Below, one piece after another: positions 22,861 to 38,680 of a stretch of DNA of 64,000 nucleotides (position 1 is its first letter; the number at the start of each line of letters is the position of its first letter). The notes beneath the pieces are model-generated. The model was given only the letters and a program-made list of their open reading frames with translations, was not told the origin of the DNA and made no database searches. The DNA lies in assembly GCA_029216955.1 (NCBI GenBank), contig JANAVB010010791.1:8406010-8470009 (forward strand). The letters are read 5' to 3'. This stretch comes from Iris pallida. Its lineage: Eukaryota; Streptophyta; Magnoliopsida; Asparagales; Iridaceae. The translations under genes were made by a program, and so were the position numbers.

Positions 22861-25140
22861 GTGCCGAGAAATCGGATTCTGAAGTTGACCAAAAATCTGT
22901 TTTGAAAACATTGAAATTGTTCCACACGACGTGCGTCACGCCAATCCGGACGACGTGGTCGCGAACCGAAAGCATCGAAAGCTGCGTAACGGTTTCGTGG
23001 TCGTGTGGGCTTTGACGGAATTCAAATTAGTCACGTGTGCACGACGAATTTGATACGTACCCGTCAAAATTTACCGAATCGTGCACTTTGCAAATTCTCC
23101 AATTACTTTGTGTACGCTCGTCAGATCGAGACGAAACTTGTGCCAACTGGACCGTATCATTTTTTTGGTCCTGCATGCCAAGTTTGGTCTGATTCTGAGA
23201 CCGTTGATAAAATCGTTATTTTGCGGGCCCCACAGTCCCACTCAACGGGCGATTTTGTGCACGGCCCGCCGGAATCCAACTTTGGACATACGGTTGGGTT
23301 CGTATCAGAAAACTGGATCCGTAGATATGTAGTTTGACGACTTTAGAGACCGTTGACTCTGGCACATTTTTCGGTACAAAGCGGGTCCAACGGCGAACAC
23401 CGTTTTGGCTCGAAATTACCGTTTTGCCCCTGTGTCCAGAATTGGACTTAAGGACAGGTAATCCTAGCTAATTGGACTATTCTGAGATCATTGGTATTGT
23501 CTATTTCAGCTTTTGGGGACTGTTGTACGGGTTTTGACTATTGTGGCATGTTGAGTGATTTGGATCATCGGTTTCACCAGCACAGGACCACAGGCGAGTA
23601 CAGTTTATTGTCTGCATTTCGATATTGATCTTTACTATATTTCATTGATTAGTCATTGGTTATGTGATTTTTATACTCTATTATAAATTGTTGAGTCGGG
23701 GATGAGAAGTACCAAGGATGTGTGATCAAACCGTAGACATTGTAGATATCGTAGACATTGTAGATATCGTAGACATTGTAAATATCGTAGACATTGTAGA
23801 TCGCGTAGACATTGTTTATTTTTATGCAGTAGATCTCGTAAACATTGTTTATTTTATGCAGTAGATCTCGTAAACATTGTTTATTTTATGCAGTAGATCT
23901 CGTAAACATTATTTATTTTATGCAGTAGACATCGTAGACAGTGCTTATTTTCTGCAGTAGATATCGTAGACAGTGTTTATATTCTGTAAGTAGATATCGT
24001 TGACCGTGCGGTGTAGCACCCCAGACCGATCACATGTCAAAGGTACTTCTAACGGTGGAAAGTATATTGGTCTATTTTTTTACTATTGATTTTCTCACGG
24101 CTTTACTGTTATTTTCAAAACTCATGATTAATGCCTAACCCTTGTCTTATAGTCATTTTCTTTATTTGAAATTGCATTCAGTGAATTGTGCTCGTTCCAT
24201 TCCTGACTGAAAACCAACATTTTCAGGTTAGCCGTGGATTCACTTAGCTTGGGGAGTGACGGGAATATTGCAGACAAAAGCTTAGAGACTAGATAGATAG
24301 TTGAGTTGTAGTCATTCATTTATTTGTACAAGTTTATGTTTTTCTACAAATGTAAAACTTGTGATCTTTGTAAATTAAATTAATTATGTGAATGAGCATT
24401 ATTTGTGATTTTGATCTTCATGGCCGTGACAGCGTTCTACCGCCGACACTGCGGCGTAGGCTGGCTTGGACACGTCTCGTCTCCGTATAAAAAAAAAATG
24501 GGTGCGGGTTAGTTAGGTTGGGCTCGGGTTCAAGGGAAACTGGGGTCGCTGGCTTGTGGTTTGATCGGGTGTGCCTCTGTTGGGCTCGCGTGGGGGAAAG
24601 AATACTCAGCTGGCTGTGAGCATAAGGGAGGGGCTCGGGAAAAGCCTGGCTGCTTCTCCTTCTGCTTATTCTTTCCTCTCTCTTTCTTTTTCTTTTATTA
24701 ATAAAACTATATCTATATACCCATAAATATATACTACTAACACTATAATAAAAATATTATAACAATAATATAATAAGACTAATATAATGATAATATTATA
24801 ATAAGAATAATATAGTGATAATAATCTAATAAGAATAATATAATGAGAGTATTTCTATTTCCTAAATTTTCCATTTCAGATAGTAATTCGATATTCCTAT
24901 ATATGCACCTACACATGTATAATAAGGATAATATAATAATAACAATAATAATAACAAGAGTAATATAATAATAACAATAATGATAATAATAATAATAATA
25001 ATCAACTACAATGTCCACTAGGAGTTCTTGGTGAACATCTCATTCCCCATCTTTATTTGGCCCTAGAACTTCATACAATTACTCGAAAACACCATTTAAA
25101 TAATAATAAAAATAATATTTCAAAATTTTCGGGGAGAAAA
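22861..25140 (+). mobile_element. LTR-derived insertion within gag
   Basis: It interrupts gag between 22860 and 25141, with near-matching flanks (ACTAC/GCTAC). It has an LTR-like interior (22862-24515) with a tandem-repeat block and, at 24437-24456, the same tail hairpin as B (CGCCGACACTGCGGCG). A degenerate LTR tail follows (GGGTGCGGGTTAGTTA). Another possible LTR start, TGTAGCACCCCAGACC, lies at 24010. The rest (24516-25140) holds a GC-rich piece with a CT-rich stretch, then (AAT)n-rich DNA. No ORF. Its exact nature (solo LTR plus a second fragment) is inferred. Confidence 0.55.
23735..24005. repeat. Tandem repeats GTAGAYATCGTAGACATT and 33-bp unit
   Basis: First, an 18-bp unit (GTAGATATCGTAGACATT) occurs four to five times. 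It then grades into a unit of about 33 bp (GTAGATCTCGTAAACATTGT then TTATTTTATGCA) repeated about three times, then two more divergent copies to 24005. Confidence 0.9.
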
Positions 25141-25706
25141 GCTACAGGACTCCACCTAGAGATTATTCTAGCTGTGGAGCAGTTCTAGCACCAGACATTT
25201 GATGCCGTCTTGCGAGCAGCAAAGAGGCATGAGTATACCTCCCAGAGGATAATAGATCAAACGGGAGGACGTAAGAGGTCTTATGGACAGTTGTCCCAGT
25301 CATCAACACCAGCCCCGGCAGCTAGGGCTTTGACCATTGGAGCTCCTAGGAGGGCGACCACAATTTTGTCGGTTCAGCACTCGACGCCGACGTACCCTCA
25401 GCAGCAGAAGCAGAAGCAATCTTCCGTGGTGGGCTGTACTCATTGCAGGAAGCCAAGACACATTGTCTCAGAGTATCACAGAGCACAGGGGTTGTGCTTG
25501 GCTTGTGGGGCACCGGACCATATGATAGGGTCCTGCCCGCATAGAGCCAGTTCCTCTTCATCAACCCTGACCAGTCCATCGGTTAGGGGACCAACACGAG
25601 TACAGCATCAGTACCAGCCTCCAAGGCCATTGCCACCTCAGGCTCAAGCTTTCCAGCAGCAAAGGCCGCAACAGTATGCTCAGGCCCAAGCTCACATTCA
25701 GAACAG
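25141..25706 (+). pseudogene. gag: gag of family E, C-terminal part with zinc knuckles
   Basis: It continues gag after the insertion. A TAG at 25186 interrupts it, then the long frame reads FDAVLRAAKRHEYTSQRI. After a Ser/Pro/Gln linker come two zinc knuckles: CTHCRKPRHIVSEY (last Cys replaced by Tyr, as in X copy 1) and CLACGAPDHMIGSC (intact, CX2CX4HX4C). The tail is Gln/Pro-rich (PPRPLPPQAQAFQQQRPQQY) and ends at a stop near 25708. Knuckles bind the packaged RNA. The same Cys-to-Tyr change in two families may be ancestral or may mean the first knuckle is dispensable. Confidence 0.85.
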
Positions 25707-25740
25707 ATAGAGAGGTCACCAACAGAGGGGACTAGCACCA

Positions 25741-26060
25741 AGAGGACAAAGTCAATCTATGGCTCTGACCGTGGCAGAAGAATTGGCATCAGGTGAGGTG
25801 GTGGCAGGTACCATTCTCGTCAACTCTTTTCCTGCATCAGTATTATTTGATTCGGGAGCATCACATTCATTCATGTCTGCACAATTCGCAACACGAATAG
25901 GACTGGAGCCCGAGTCATTATCGGTGAGGCTCAATTTACTTACTGGTAATGGTCTTGTGGGAGTAGATAGAGTCTATTTCTCATGTCGAATCGTAGTTAG
26001 CGGTAGAGAGTTTTCTGCTAGATTGATAGAATTCCCGATGGCCGACTTTGATGTGGCTTA
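25741..26060 (+). pseudogene. pol: Chromovirus protease
   Basis: The reading frame at 25759-26061 contains the aspartic protease signature LFDSGASHSFMS (catalytic Asp at about 25849) preceded by VAGTILVNSFPASV. Downstream are FATRIGLEPESL and [20 protein letters not shown]. Retrotransposon proteases cut the Gag-Pol polyprotein and act as dimers. The frame shifts at about 26048, where GMDWL-like text ([13 protein letters not shown]) starts the spacer to RT. Confidence 0.85.
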
Positions 26061-26675
26061 GGATGGATTGGCTGAAGGATCAATACGCAAGAATAGACTG
26101 CCATATTGGCAGGATTATTTTTGGTATTCCCGACGAACCGGAGTTTTCATTTTCCAGAGGTGAAGTAGAACCTTCTCCACCAGTATTGCGGATGGCAATA
26201 GCAGTGGTGGTTCAGTTTCCCAGAGTAGTTGAAGAGTTTCCTGATGTATTTTTCGAACAGCTTCCAGGTATGCCCCTGGAGAGAGAGATAGAGTTCACTA
26301 TCGACTTGATTCCAAGAATGGCACCAGTGTCAGAGAGAGTCTACAGAATGGCACCATCAGAGTTGGAGATCCTGTACAAGATGATTGAAGAACTAAGAAC
26401 AAAGGGATTCATTCGTGCTAGTGGATCACCATGGGAAGCCCCGATGCTCCTTGTGAAAAAGAAGGATGGTACGTCAAGATTATGTGTTGATTATCGTACC
26501 TTGAATTTCATAACAATCAAAAACAAATATCCTCTACCAAGGATAGATGATTTATTTGATCAACTCAGAGGGGCAGCAGTATTCTGGAAGGTTGACTTGC
26601 GGTCGGGGTAACATAAGATCAGAGTCAGAGAGCAAGACATCCCGAAGACAGCATTCAGATCTAGATATGGGCATC
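26048..26675 (+). pseudogene. pol: Reverse transcriptase, N-terminal half
   Basis: After the protease-RT spacer ([39 protein letters not shown]) the RT fingers and palm begin: [52 protein letters not shown] and [13 protein letters not shown] stop stands where a Tyr codon is expected, then HKIRVREQDIPKTAFRSRYG. Homology ends at 26674, exactly where the CACTA terminus begins. The YIDD catalytic segment and everything downstream are absent here. RT C-terminal sequence exists at 14733 but about 130 residues between the two pieces are missing from both. Confidence 0.88.
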
Positions 26676-27260
26676 TACTACTAAAATACAAGCTTTTAGC
26701 AACGGCCCTATCCGTCGGTAATTCCCATTACCGACGGATTTTCGACGGATAAAATCCGTCGGGAATAACCTCGTCGCTAAAACTAGCTTGTCGCTAGTCC
26801 GCCGCTCTGCGACTAATTAGCGACGGATTTCTGTTGGCAAAATAAAAACTTTTAGCGACGGCTAACCGACGGCTTCCCGTCAACTACGACAGTTTAAATT
26901 TTTAATATATTCATAAAATTAGCGACAGAAAATTTGTCGCTAAATCGTCGCTAACCGTGTATTCGAGGGTTTCTGATACGCAATATCCGTCGCTCAAAGC
27001 GTCGCCATCCTCGACGGATTAGCGGCGGAAGAGCGACGGATAATACGTCGCCACCCTTCTGGAAATCTTCCATATATTCCAGAATATGAGCGACGGAACG
27101 TCCGTCGCCCTTCCGCCGCATAATTTTTCCAGAAATAGGGCGACGAATAATCTGTCAAGAAATCGTCGCTAGCTGCAAAAGGTCAGTCGGTAACCCGTCG
27201 GTAATCCGTCGATACCTGCAACAGTCCGTCGGCAAGCCGTCGCTAACTAAAATATTTTTG
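26676..27260 (+). mobile_element. CACTA-type terminus inserted in RT
   Basis: It starts TACTACTAAAATACAAGC (a CACTACTAAAAT-like end with the first base changed). A 580-bp array of GCGACGGA/TCCGTCGC and CGTCGGTAA/TTACCGACGG words in both orientations follows, the hallmark of CACTA subterminal repeats. The opposite end (ending TAGTAGTG) is not found before the B 3' LTR, so the element is truncated or rearranged. This family differs from the 940-1501 terminus in its subterminal words. Confidence 0.75.
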
Positions 27261-27289
27261 AAATTTTTTTTACAGAAAAGAGACTATTC

Positions 27290-27500
27290 CCTGTAATATA
27301 ACATATTCAGCATCCACCATAGACAAATATAACATATCCGACATCCAATATATCCAACAAATATCCATATTGCCAACACAATATCTCCAAACATCTAATA
27401 TATCACAACATACACAAAAAATATCCAACACAATGACTAATAAAATATCCAACACAATATCCAACACACTATCCAAACATACATAGCAAAATATCCAAAC
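27290..27500. repeat. ATATCCAACACA-rich block
   Basis: The words ATATCCAACACA and ATATCCAAACAT recur irregularly. A 50-bp segment (CTCAATCTGGTTGCGTTGAG...) at 27527-27577 recurs at 27660-27722, partly rearranged. Confidence 0.75.
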
Positions 27501-27642
27501 ATAAACAACCCAATACAAATACGAAGGCTCAATCTGGTTGCGTTGAGGCATGTGCCATTCTATCAGCCACTTTGTAAAATATCCAAACATAAACAATCCA
27601 ACACAATGCCTCAGAAAAGACCGCAAGTCAGACGATGAATCC

Positions 27643-27984
27643 TCACAGCCAGGGATCATAGTTGCGTTGAGGCATATACCATTCTATCAGCCACTTTGCA
27701 TACGAAGGCTCAATCTGGTTGAGGTCTTCTGTAGGGACAGGAGGGTCGGTCCCGATGCTACTACTCTCTGACGGTGGCTCCTCCATAACTTCAACCTTGG
27801 GAGCAATCTCTTCCCTGATGGTCATCGGTTCTTCCTTGACCTCGACCTTTAGTAACACCTCCTCCTTAACAGTCACCGGCTCTTGTTTGACGACGGAGAT
27901 TTCCTCCGTGTCGACCTCCAAGGGTTCCTTGCCTTGGCCACTTCCTCGGCTAGCAGTACCACTTCGGGGAGTCTTGGGAGCCAT
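27643..27984 (-). CDS. Hypothetical acidic Lys-Glu-Val repeat protein
   Basis: An unrecognised 113-residue ORF with ATG at 27984. The N-terminus is basic and Ser/Gly-rich (MAPKTPRSGTASRGSG). The middle (residues about 30-75) repeats a Val-Lys-Glu-Glu/Pro pattern (VKQEPVTVKEEVLLKVEVKE, then EEPMTIREEIAPKVEVMEEP), and the end reads WLIEWYMPQRN. No domain, signal peptide or membrane segment. It lies just inside the CACTA-like region, so it may be transposon cargo or a captured host exon. The start region (CGGGGAGTCTTGGGAGCC) is duplicated at 28086-28103, so local rearrangement has occurred. Codons are less AT-rich than the flanks. It may equally be non-coding. Confidence 0.35.
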   Translation of the reverse strand: MAPKTPRSGTASRGSGQGKEPLEVDTEEISVVKQEPVTVKEEVLLKVEVKEEPMTIREEIAPKVEVMEEPPSESSSIGTDPPVPTEDLNQIEPSYAKWLIEWYMPQRNYDPWL

Positions 27985-28062
27985 CTCTCTGACAACAAAA
28001 ATTTTTATATAGGGTAAAGAAATTTACTCAAATTATAAAAAAATAAGAAGTTTATCGAAATT

Positions 28063-28290
28063 TTCAGCCACATATGATATCCACCTCGGGGAGTCTTGGG
28101 AGCCTTCTCCTCTCCTCTACCATGGCTCTAGACCCATCTGCTCCTCCCTACTTTCCTTCTTCTTATTTGACTCTCTCAGCCACATATGATATCCACCTCA
28201 AGTGTAGAGTCGGGGGAGAAGAAGTGGGCAGGAAGAGGAGGGGGAACCAGCACAGCCGGCGGCATGACCTGGAAGATTGCAAATGATATT
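28063..28290. repeat. Direct repeat CAGCCACATATGATATCCAC
   Basis: The 23-bp segment at 28063-28086 recurs at 28177-28199. Between them lies the duplicated CGGGGAGTCTTGGGAGCC. It looks like a small rearranged duplication within the CACTA-derived stretch. Confidence 0.7.
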
Positions 28291-28619
28291 GGCATATGGG
28301 ATATAGGTTAGTTGGTATCTATAGGCCATTGTTGTATAGGGTTATAAACATGTTGTTTAGCCTATACTTGGTTCAGTTTTCCATTTTAGTTAAGTTCTCT
28401 TCGTGTTGAGTTCCTTTGTGTTGATCACCTTTATAGGCAGTGTGCAGATCCTTCACTAGATACCATGTCTCCTTGATTCAGACCATTCATCCTTAGCCTA
28501 GTTCTAAGCATTGTTTCAGACCCTTATAAGTTTAGTCTGCCTTAACCCTTGGTTGATCAGTCATGTATATATATATAGATGATATACTTAGGATATATGT
28601 GATGGATTGTTGTTCTTGA

Positions 28620-28700
<81 letters not shown>

Positions 28701-28950
28701 GTATTTGGTATTCATGTGCTTAGCTTGTAGGTATTTAGTTATAGGTGACTTGATAGGATTGGAAAGTTAAGAGCTAGTCTATTATAGAGTTTCTCTTTTG
28801 CTAAATTCTAGTTGCCAACACCTAGATAGCTAGCATAGGTAAAACCCTAAGAAGTTAACCAGTTGATGACCAAGTACTTGGATGTTGAGAAATTGACTAG
28901 TGATTGACCCTTGACTATGTTTGACATAGAAGGGGGTGCGATCATCTTAA
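28291..28950 (+). other. 3' non-coding internal DNA of B
   Basis: No ORF or domain. It contains a (TA)n(TG)n array at 28621-28700 and leads into the B polypurine block. Confidence 0.6.
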
Positions 28951-28985
28951 TTTCGAGAACGAAATTTTTATAAGGTGGGTAGGAT
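28951..28985 (+). promoter_or_regulatory. Polypurine block of B
   Basis: It reads TTTCGAGAACGAAATTTTTA then TAAGGTGGGTAGGAT and abuts the 3' LTR start TGTAACACCC. It primes plus-strand synthesis by family knowledge. Confidence 0.85.
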
Positions 28986-33274
<4,289 letters not shown>

Positions 33275-33279
33275 ACACG

Positions 33280-35577
33280 TATTCTTTGAGGAGGTCACGA
33301 GCCTTCACAGGAATTATATCTATACAATGAAAAATGAACAAGGAAGACTTGCCCAGTATATACCATATATAAAAGGAATAACATCTTATGACGGAATCCA
33401 GACAAATACCAATCATGTGAACCATGTGTCAAGAGAACAAGGATATCTACACTAAATACTAGAAACAAAGACGATATCATAAAACAGAAATATTATAAGA
33501 GAATGTACTCGGGTGGTACACTGAATGACTGATGAAAACAGATATCTGAACCGGAGTCTCAAAATCCTAGTTAAAGCAATTACAGGTTATGATGTATTCA
33601 GAAATAAGGTAAATGAAGTGTACGATGCAATATACATGATTTTTAAGTCAATCTAGGCCAAAGTCAACTCTAAGTCAAACATGTTCAAATGTCTAGGTCA
33701 AACTAGGTCAAACAAAGTCAAACTAGGTTACACTAAGTCAAAGGTTGACCATCAGTTGACTTTTAGTCAACTGGTCAACCATAGTCAACCCCCAATCCAA
33801 TCTAGGTCAACAAGTCAAGATTTGTGAAACTAGGTCATCCTCTAACCTATTTAGGTTTTCCTATATAATTAAGACATCTATGTACATCTACCATATAATA
33901 TGTACTTATATCTCAATACATATATGATAGACTATCTATATCACTGTAAAATTTATGAAAGGGAAACTCAAACACCCATAGCCTATGGCTAAGCCTAACC
34001 TCTACCTTATATATAGATATCTCTATACTCTGCCTCAACTCTCATATAACATAAACATACATCTATACATATATTTTATAGGTATACATGTATCCTAACC
34101 TCTATAACTTAAATAACATTTTAACTAACAATCTAAAATAGTCTAACACTCACACTCACAATACCAAATCCTAACCTCCTAACCCAACTAATACCCACAT
34201 CTCTAAATCAACCAAGCCAAGCCAGGTCAAGGCAAGGCCTGTTGAATACCATGCCAAGCCAGGCCTAGGCAGGGCTAAGGCAAGGCAGCAAGCAAGCCAA
34301 ACAGTGGCTGCCTACTGCACTGCCTTGCAGTACAGTATTTTACTGCAATGGGGCAGCTGCTGCTCATTCTTAAACACTGCTGCTATCCTCTTATCCCATC
34401 CAACCTAACTCTACACACTATATATCAGTACATATAACTCCTAACTCTCAAATCACCCTCTCTCAATTTCACAAGCCTTGAGAACTACTCTAAGTCCTCA
34501 ACTTAAACTCTGAAATCCCCCAACCTGGAATTCAAACCCTCAACCTGAGAATCAAATGCCCATACTCAGTCCTCTCTAAAACCTGAGAATAAAGTTACTT
34601 ACTCATCCAACCTCATACATTATCTCAAACCAAACCATATCCTGATCTAGGCTAACACTCTAATTCTAACTAACATCTAACCCTCACCCATATATCTATA
34701 TCATTACAGAAATAATTATAACTATGCTCAGATGCCTACATATGTGAATCCATATACTCTAACTCTCAAATCACAAGCCTACATTCGCAGCCATCAACTT
34801 AAACTCGGAAAATCCCAAACTATCTCACACTATAAGCTGTAACATATGATCATACATTGCATACTTACAAAAGTAAATTTGAAAACTAATCCTAATATCT
34901 AATCATTCTTACAAATATACAGTTAACTTCTAAAACCTGATACTAACCTATATAGATATGAAAATATTCATCCAGGTATATATTACAAATAAATGAATCA
35001 ATTGAAAAGCTAAATATATATGGAAACCTATATGAAACCATTTTCGAAAACACCATCCTATATATCAGTCAAAAACATATTTTCGAACCAAAGACCCAAT
35101 CGAAAACCCAAAACAAAATAAAGAACAATTTGGAAACAAATCAAAACCCAGGTTAAATATGATAAACTCATTTTGAAATCTAATTTTCGAATTTACCTTT
35201 TCAAACTCATTTGAAAATTGTTATTAAAACATGTATCAGTCATGTAACAAAATTGAACCAAAAATCATTTGAAAACCTAATCAATCCTTCAAATCAAAGG
35301 TGGAAGTATATGCCAACATAGGGGGGGTCTAGTCGTGTCCCCAAGTGTCACAATTCGTGTCACGAAGTGTCCAAAAACTTGTCGAACATAGTGTCAGAGA
35401 CGGTACAGTACACTGTCTCGTGCACGTGTCGAACTCAATAGGACACGACGTGTCCTATCCTAGGTCTCGTGGTCTAACCCAAAGCTAGGTCAAGTCCAGG
35501 GATTCGTGTCTAACACCCAGAAATATGCCAAAGTGTCACCGTGTCCAAGAAATGAACTCGTGTCAGTGGGCTCATAC

Positions 35578-35617
<40 letters not shown>

Positions 35618-36890
35618 CCCGTGCAGTCGAGATTTCTCCAAAACTACTCGATGAAATCCAATAAAACTTTAGGGGCATGTTGTCAGACATTACCCCAACG
35701 TGTCTATTAAATTTTGTGTCAAACAAAGTTGTGTCATGTCCTACAGGACACTCGAGCAGCAGGGGAGCACAACACTCCCCTGTGCTGTGTCCTGGCAGCA
35801 AGTTCATGTCTAATTTGGACACGAACAGGGGACCAAATTGTGCTCAGTCCTACACTAATCAAATCCCTACATATTTGGCTACCCAAATATGAAATAAGTT
35901 TTGAAATTGGTTAACAATCAATCTATAGAGACATTTCATTGAACACGTTGTAATACACACCGATACGTATCCGATACGTATATCAAACCGACACAAATTC
36001 CTACCAAACATGGGCTACACCTAGGGGAACCCTAAATGAATGCATCTATGAAGATAAATCTGGATTTCAATGGATGTAGATAGGTTTACCTATTGAGAGT
36101 TGGAATCTCAATGTAAAGAGCCTAGTATCGATATTTCGCTCAATTTATAAAGGTCAAAAGCTTCCAAATCATTGCTACCTATCCACCAATAGCTTCTACT
36201 ACTGTAGGGGAGTCTAATGCAAAATACAAGGCTCAATTTGGAGTTGATTTGATGAAATAGGTTGATTTGGGGAAGAACACTAAACTAGGGTTTTGTATGT
36301 TTAAAGAAAGAGGCAAGGGGGTGTCATTAAGTGTTTAAATAGGGTGAGAGGATCCTTATGGAAGCCTAGGGTTTGCCTCTAGGGTTAGGGTTTAGTTTCT
36401 AAGTGATTAGGAGGCTTCTAGCTATTGAAATCAAGGCCTTCTAGCTATAGGCCCAAGTTAAAATATCTACCCCTAAAAAATATCTACCCTTAAACAAATA
36501 TCTAGATATTCTTAACCTTGTCATGTAATGGATATTTCTAATCTAATCTCTAGGCTCATGGTTAACATCTAGATTAGAAAAATTCTAGGTTAAGGCCTAA
36601 ACTATCAATTAGCACATTACCAAAAGGCCAAAATCTATATTAATTCAAAAGTCACCAAATGACCAAAATACCCTTAGCCTAGAAAATAGAAATTTGCTAA
36701 TCTAAACACTTGGTTAGGTCTCCGTGGTCATGGTTAGTCTCTAGGCTAAACAGTTTCTAGGTTTTTACTAGCAAAACACCAAAATCACAATACACCAATT
36801 TAAATGTATTAAGTAAATTAAAATTCACTAAAATTATGGAAAACTGAGAAATGACAAAATTACCCTTGATTTTGAAAACAGGCAGTTACA
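33280..36890 (-). mobile_element. Element X, shared LTR, 5' part
   Basis: It continues the X LTR interrupted at 9263 and is collinear with 2799-6403. Its LTR start (minus strand TGTAACTGCC) is at 36890. It has a (GT)n run at 35578-35617 and a TATA-like CTATTTAAACACTT (minus) near 36330-36343. Differences from the left copy are clearly more frequent than between the two B LTRs, consistent with X being older. Confidence 0.9.
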
Positions 36891-37957
36891 AACCTACCAC
36901 CCTTAGAAAATTTTGTCATCGAAATTCGAAACGATTGTACTCTTCTCTAGGTCAAGCACCCAATAATCAAAGTCCACTAAAATTTTATCCTAAGTTATAT
37001 AACATGCAATCGAGGAAATCAGAACACATGCATGGTTTTAAATCTCTACAGCATTATATTATTGCAGTCTTCATTGGGGTTTTCTATTCAATCTAGCATA
37101 ATCATCACATACGCAAACTAAAGGTACTAAGAAAGCAATCATCAATAAATGGGTGAAAAGAAATAGGTAAATGGAAAGAGCAAGACCTAACCTCCTAGTC
37201 CAATGCCTGCAGAATGGGTCTCCTCAACTGCCATCACAAAAGCCCTGCCTTGGCAGGGTATATCCAGCTGCTAGTGTGGGGCATGATACAGTGCCATAGG
37301 TAGCCTACCCTGTGCTCCCTGAGCTGCACAGCGATGGTTCGATGGACAATCCCTCACTTGATGCCCTTCGGTGCCACAGTATAGACACACACCCAAATGT
37401 CTCCTGCAAACTTTCCAGAGATGTTCGGACCTCTTACAGTAGTGGCAAGTAGGTGCCTGCTGCATCGGTCCCTGCTGCTGCTGCCGGGGAACCTGTTGAA
37501 CTGGTGCCCTAACCGGAGCAAGAATCTGCTGTGTGCGTTGCGGAATAGAATGATGCTGGAGTTGAGGACGCTTAGCATCCCCCGTGCTGCTAGTAGTCCC
37601 CAAAAATAGATCACGCTCCCTCTTGGGCTTCAGGCCCCACTCTCTCTCCACCTTGCGAGCCTCCGCAAGGATCTCCACGTAAGTCGAGTAGAAAGAGGGG
37701 ATAAGGATCCTGATATCCCAGATCAATCACTCTCTAAAGCGGCTCGCCTTGATCTCTGGCTCACGTACCATATACTCTGTGTATCGGCTCAGTCTGCCGA
37801 ACTCCGCAGCGTACTCCTCTACAGACAAACCACCCTACTGGAGGTTCTGAAACTACCTCACCAAGTCGATCTTGTCTGTAGGAGAAAAGAACTTCTCCTT
37901 GAAGAGGACCTTCAACTCGGCCCAGGTATGGCCCTCCCCAGCAAGGTCGGGTTCGTT
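36891..37957 (-). mobile_element. Element X, internal region 2 (partial)
   Basis: A second copy of the X internal region sits upstream of the shared LTR on the minus strand: polypurine block (36891-36928) and the gag C-terminal two-thirds. It is collinear with 6404-7457 and breaks off at about 37957. Internal, LTR, internal, LTR is the layout left by unequal recombination between LTRs of two copies. Confidence 0.85.
37271..37957 (-). pseudogene. gag: gag of element X, copy 2
   Basis: Partial gag homologous to copy 1. Reading on the minus strand, capsid text begins at the break (37957), passes an in-frame TGA (the Gly of REGLIWDIR in copy 1) near 37730, and continues IWDIRILIPSF, VEILAEARKVEREWGLKPKR and a Gln-rich linker without the stop present in copy 1. 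Both zinc knuckles are present and intact in Cys/His spacing (CHYCKRSEHLWKVC and CLYCGTEGHQVRDC). The first knuckle thus keeps the Cys that is Tyr in copy 1. Different lesions in the two copies mean they decayed separately after duplication. Confidence 0.85.
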
Positions 37958-38680
37958 GGCTTGATTAATACGAAAAAATGTTTGAGAACAGCGAGAACTG
38001 TTACTAAAGTGGAATGATCGTACAATTTGAAAGATGGATCATAATTTAAAAAAATTTACGAGTTGCAAACAAAGTGTATGGATGCGAACGATAACGAGTA
38101 CAAAATTTGATCGATGAGAATCGGGGTATCAAAATAAAATGTGGCTTTAGGATTTATCAATTTTGGTGGCATGAATGACAATGAACTTCGAAGGAATACT
38201 TTGGAAATATTCTAGATCGGCTGTGGGAAAACTTCTCAAGCAAAAATTTGTAACATTCATTGTGTTATTGGTTGGTTGGATAGTTGAATAAATAAGTTAG
38301 GAATAATCGATATGCTCAGAGAAAGCACTAATGTTCGAAAAAGAAGTTACACCGTAGCTTGTTCGTTTTCTCTATCACTTAACTTGGCTGAAGTGCATGT
38401 ATTTCTGGGATACCTAAAATATGTCTATGATTCCAACTAAGTGGTACGCTGAACTTAAACGAAGCCATGGGGAGGATTATCATGTGCTAAGGATTTGTAC
38501 GAGTATCGGAGGAAAGATCAAAGATGGTAATGTATTTTGAATCAATTGGGATGCTATAACGAGACGGTACATTACTTGAAATCAATCGAGAGATTGCAGA
38601 GAAATATTAAATAGTGCAAGTTAATCGTTGATAAGTTTTATAAAAGTCGATTAAAGTTTTGGGGATGAGTTTTGTTTTAG
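37958..38680 (+). other. 3' internal DNA of element F
   Basis: No domain is recognisable and frames are broken. It ends at a polypurine block, so it is the last internal stretch of F or unrelated DNA fused to it at 37957. Confidence 0.4.
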
